A DNA stretch of 64,000 nucleotides from Cloeon dipterum. Lineage: Eukaryota > Arthropoda > Insecta > Ephemeroptera > Baetidae. A program made the position numbers and the translations under genes. The notes below the pieces were generated by a model, which worked only from the letters and a program-made list of their open reading frames with translations, was not told where the DNA came from and did no database searches. Positions 61,327 through 64,000 of this stretch are shown here, piece after piece. Each line of letters begins with the position of its first letter. Positions within the stretch are counted from its first letter, which is position 1. The stretch covers positions 29,702,545 to 29,766,544 of the forward strand of contig NC_088790.1 in assembly GCF_949628265.1 (NCBI RefSeq), read 5' to 3'.

Positions 61327-61959
61327 CTATTAACTGTCTTACGTTTTTCCCCCCAAATAAAGAACAAGTGGAAAAAATAATTGACTTTTATGAGATAAAG
61401 TTTTATCAAACTTGAATAAATATAACAAAATGAGAAAAATTTAAAAAAATGTATACATTCAATTTTCTTTAATTTATAGCCAATTTCGATAGATTTAGAC
61501 TATTGCTAGATCCATTGTAATATCCTTGCAGCTTTTTTCGATTTAAGTTTGGTTCTAAAGGGTCAAAATTGCATGATTCGGACGTCCTCATTTGGTGAGA
61601 AATACTCAGAAAATAAGAATCGATAGTCTAAATTTCAAAGCAGCTCTTTTATTGTCTCTATGTATGATGTAATTAAATCTGGTAAAGTAATGCAATAAAT
61701 GTTATTGAAAATCCAAAAAATCTGTAAAAATTTGACCTGTTATCGGTTATTGGAACAGAAATTCATTTCAATTGGAAGATATTAATTTTAGTTCATAAAG
61801 TTCCAAAATCTCTAAAAAAAACTACAATTTTCTAATAGCAAATTTTTAAAAAAAATGTCACGCATAGTAAAAGTTCTTAAATATTAAGTTTTCTATTTGA
61901 TATCATTTTTAAACACATTTTTAAATTTAATCATCTCCATCTATTCTCGCTACCGGAGA
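61327..61959. other. Unit-3-only segment, no gene seen
   Basis: AT-rich sequence between the complete MITE and the LINE-like fragment, with no match elsewhere in the window. No convincing ORF. It was probably deleted from the ancestor of units 1 and 2. Confidence 0.5.
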
Positions 61960-62340
61960 AGCAGAAGATGCTGTCCGTGCCGGCCCACCTTGCATACAAC
62001 AACCTGCAATTTTTCAAGAAGAGTCTGTGTGCGAAGCATCACAAATTACGACGCAACGGCGCGCATCCCCGAGGGCCGCGTGCACCGCGGCGACGAGCCG
62101 CTGCAACAGCCGCACCAGAGCTCTGCCAAAATGCGCGTTTCATTATCGAGTCGTTGCGGAGTGGAACGCTGCACCACCCGCCATGAAGGACTGTGCGGCG
62201 GCTCAGTATCCAGCAGTGTGCAAGGCGTTTGTGAGTGCGATTTTTTAAAGTGTCACTCGCTTCTAGTAATAATAATAATCTTTATTAGACTATCGGCATG
62301 CACATACCGGCTTTGCCCTCCTGGGTAAAGATTTAACAAG
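61960..62340 (+). mobile_element. LINE-like 3' fragment (unit 3), frame broken
   Basis: It is homologous to 9693-10060. The N-terminal part (KMLSVPAHLAYNNLQFFKKS) and the C-terminal EWNAAPPAMKDC part lie in different frames. (TAA)n and CTTTATTAG follow. Confidence 0.35.
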
Positions 62341-62639
62341 ATGTTTGCCAGGTATGCTGCCTTCTCTCACATGTTTTTGAGGACTTTTTAATAACATCAG
62401 CTGCAAAACCAGCACTGCTCCCCATTCCAGCTTTGTACCACTAAATATTAAATAACAGCGTGTTTTTAAATTCTGAAACGGGGTGCACTGAACCCCATTT
62501 CATAAAAATATAAAAATAAAAATAAAAAGTTATGTTCTCGCGCATTGAAATCTCCTATAAACTTGTTGAATTTATGCCGCATAAATATATAGGTTAGATT
62601 TTTTGATAACAGCTGAATGTGAATGTCCACGCTTGCTTC

Positions 62640-63630
62640 ACAGGATCATGCTAGGAGCAAGAGCTGCGTGAAGAAATTTTGTTTGTTTACTTCTGCCAAG
62701 CCAAGAAGAACATCTGTGCATTGAAAATTAACGAAAGAACCTTTTGGAGAAAGGTTTTCTTGAACTTGGATAGGGTGTCACTAAAGGAGTCAAGAGATGC
62801 AGCAGCGAGTCAGAGAAGTAAACACTCCCATTCAAATAATGACGCTGTGTCCGACCGACGTCGGACGGCTGTCCTCGCATCGCAGGTGGACAGGGTCAGG
62901 CTGAGGAAATTGGCCATGATGGTCACGAGTCATGAACCTGACAGGAAGAGACGAAAATTTGCCGGAGGTGGTCGCAAAAGACGATTAAATCTGCTATTTT
63001 TGCATCTGGCAGGCCAAGTATGATCTCTATTCACGAGTTTTAAATTTTTATTTTTATTTTACGCGTGTTTTACAGGTTTGAAGATGAGGCTGTTGCTTGG
63101 CGGCCGAAAAATTTAGATTTGGATGAAAACGCTGAGGTGCTCCAGGAGGATTCTTCAGGAAATTTGGTATTTTTAATTAAAATAATCACTGCTGTGATTT
63201 CTATTGTTTAAATTTTGCAGGTGGACATGTTGAGCAGTGTTGGGCGCAGTTGGAAGAGGTTGATCTGGCCAAATACACAAGAAAATCCCTAGGAAGAGAA
63301 ATTACATCAGTGGAGTGCGTTTTACTGCTGGATCACGTCAAAGTGATGCACGAAGAAGCCATCAAATGCGGTATTTTTGGCTGCACGACATTCTTCCACA
63401 CCGAGGAGGAAAAAGAGCAGCACATGCAGCAGGATTTTCAAAAGAAACGTAACAAATTAATGCGAATTTGGAGAAAGCGTTAATATTTTTCCCTCATTGA
63501 TAACGTAGAGGCTTCATGTGAGTTTCTTGCATCCGGAATTTCCGTTGGCGTGCCCGCGTTTTGGCTGCAAAAAGCACATCAAATCCAAGTTGGAAATGAT
63601 TCTCCACGTCAACTCGAGAGTCGAGGCACA
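62640..63630 (+). pseudogene. Gene X, forward copy in unit 3 (truncated by stop)
   Basis: It keeps the 14 bp (TTGTTTGTTTACTT) found in the inverted copies, so it is closest to them. Block c ends early: CAA (Gln) of other copies is TAA at 63481-63483. Its 3' flank extends through 63743-63935, matching the inverted copy's flank. Confidence 0.5.
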
Positions 63631-63935
63631 AACTAAACCGAGAAGTAAAACAATGCAAGCATTGCGAGTAGATATCTAAACCAGCTGCGCCGCACCAGCC
63701 AGCCAGCCACTCAGCCGGTTCTATTTGAGCCGCCAGCCGCTGACATTTTTTTATCAGCTCAGCCAGCTTTATTCATTTTTTCAATTTCACGTGCCCTAAA
63801 TTAAAAATTTTCGCGCCTTTCTGTTTCGGGGATGTGTTTTACACACAAAGTACTTCGATTATGTGCTCTTTTATTTTGCTAAAGTGTCAATTATGGAAGG
63901 TTTTTTACGTAAATTTAACAAAAGTGGTTGTGGCC

Positions 63936-64000
63936 ACATAGGTTTAGATAAAAAAAAAACATTTTGTCTTCTCGTCAATTTAATTAATTTCATCAAAACA
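63936..64000. repeat. Left border of a gene A/B/C-type block (cut by window end)
   Basis: ATAGGTTTAGATAAAA followed by an ACATTTTGTCTTCTCGTCAATTTAATTAATTTCATC-like phrase matches the left borders at about 3078, 13385 and 11474. Another block of the small-gene family, or a relic, probably continues beyond the window. Confidence 0.45.

Larger units (their letters stand above)
52168..64000. repeat. Higher-order tandem repeat, unit 3 (partial)
   Basis: This is a third direct copy, cut by the window end. It follows the unit order up to the gene X block. It has about 640 bp (61327-61960) and about 190 bp (63743-63935) that units 1 and 2 lack at the matching points, so it may keep an older arrangement. 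Confidence 0.9.

Noticed and set aside
1..64000. CRISPR array, bacterial operon, rRNA or prophage
   Set aside because: No short regularly spaced direct repeats and no rRNA-like conserved stretches were found. Introns and TATA promoters show eukaryotic DNA.

Overview
This window looks like nuclear DNA from an arthropod, most likely an insect. It is AT-rich and has spliceosomal introns with GT/AG ends, TATA promoters, dense non-autonomous transposon remnants and few genes. Nothing looks prokaryotic: there are no operons or ribosome binding sites. I cannot name the species from sequence alone.

The dominant structure is a higher-order tandem repeat. The sequence at position 1 restarts at 26434 and again at 52168. 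The window therefore holds one unit of about 26.4 kb, one of about 25.7 kb, and the first 11.8 kb of a third. The repeat phase is arbitrary because the window starts inside the array. The right part of units 1 and 2 (about 14.7-26.4 kb and its copy) is nearly identical. The left part carries many indels and insertions, and unit 3 matches unit 1 in some stretches and unit 2 in others.

Layout of one unit, in unit 1 coordinates: 1-3.0 kb is non-coding repeat with one exon-like GC-rich patch. At 3.1-4.6 kb is small gene A on the minus strand, with a TATA box, a 5'UTR intron and a 94-99 aa product. At 4.7-9.7 kb are TTAA-flanked MITE-like elements and longer relatives. At 9.7-10.1 kb is a LINE-like 3' fragment. 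At 10.35-11.47 kb is gene X, forward and decayed. At 11.47-12.7 kb is a relic of the gene A/B block that has lost its gene and carries a MITE. At 13.4-14.6 kb is small gene B, a paralogue of A with the same architecture. At 14.7-19.2 kb no gene is recognised. At 19.3-20.4 kb is gene X in inverted orientation. At 20.85-21.8 kb is an orphan RhoGAP exon between two diverged copies of a short exon-like sequence. At 22.4-24.05 kb is a two-exon leucine-rich-repeat protein gene on the minus strand. At 24.1-26.4 kb is non-coding repeat.

The best-supported genes are the LRR gene (two near-identical copies) and the A/B small-protein family (three A copies, two B copies). I do not recognise A/B as a known family. 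Its conserved promoter, intron position and protein core, with in-frame length variation, make it the strongest candidate for something undescribed. Gene X copies are mostly broken. The genes show no evident shared pathway; what links them is co-amplification in the same large repeat.
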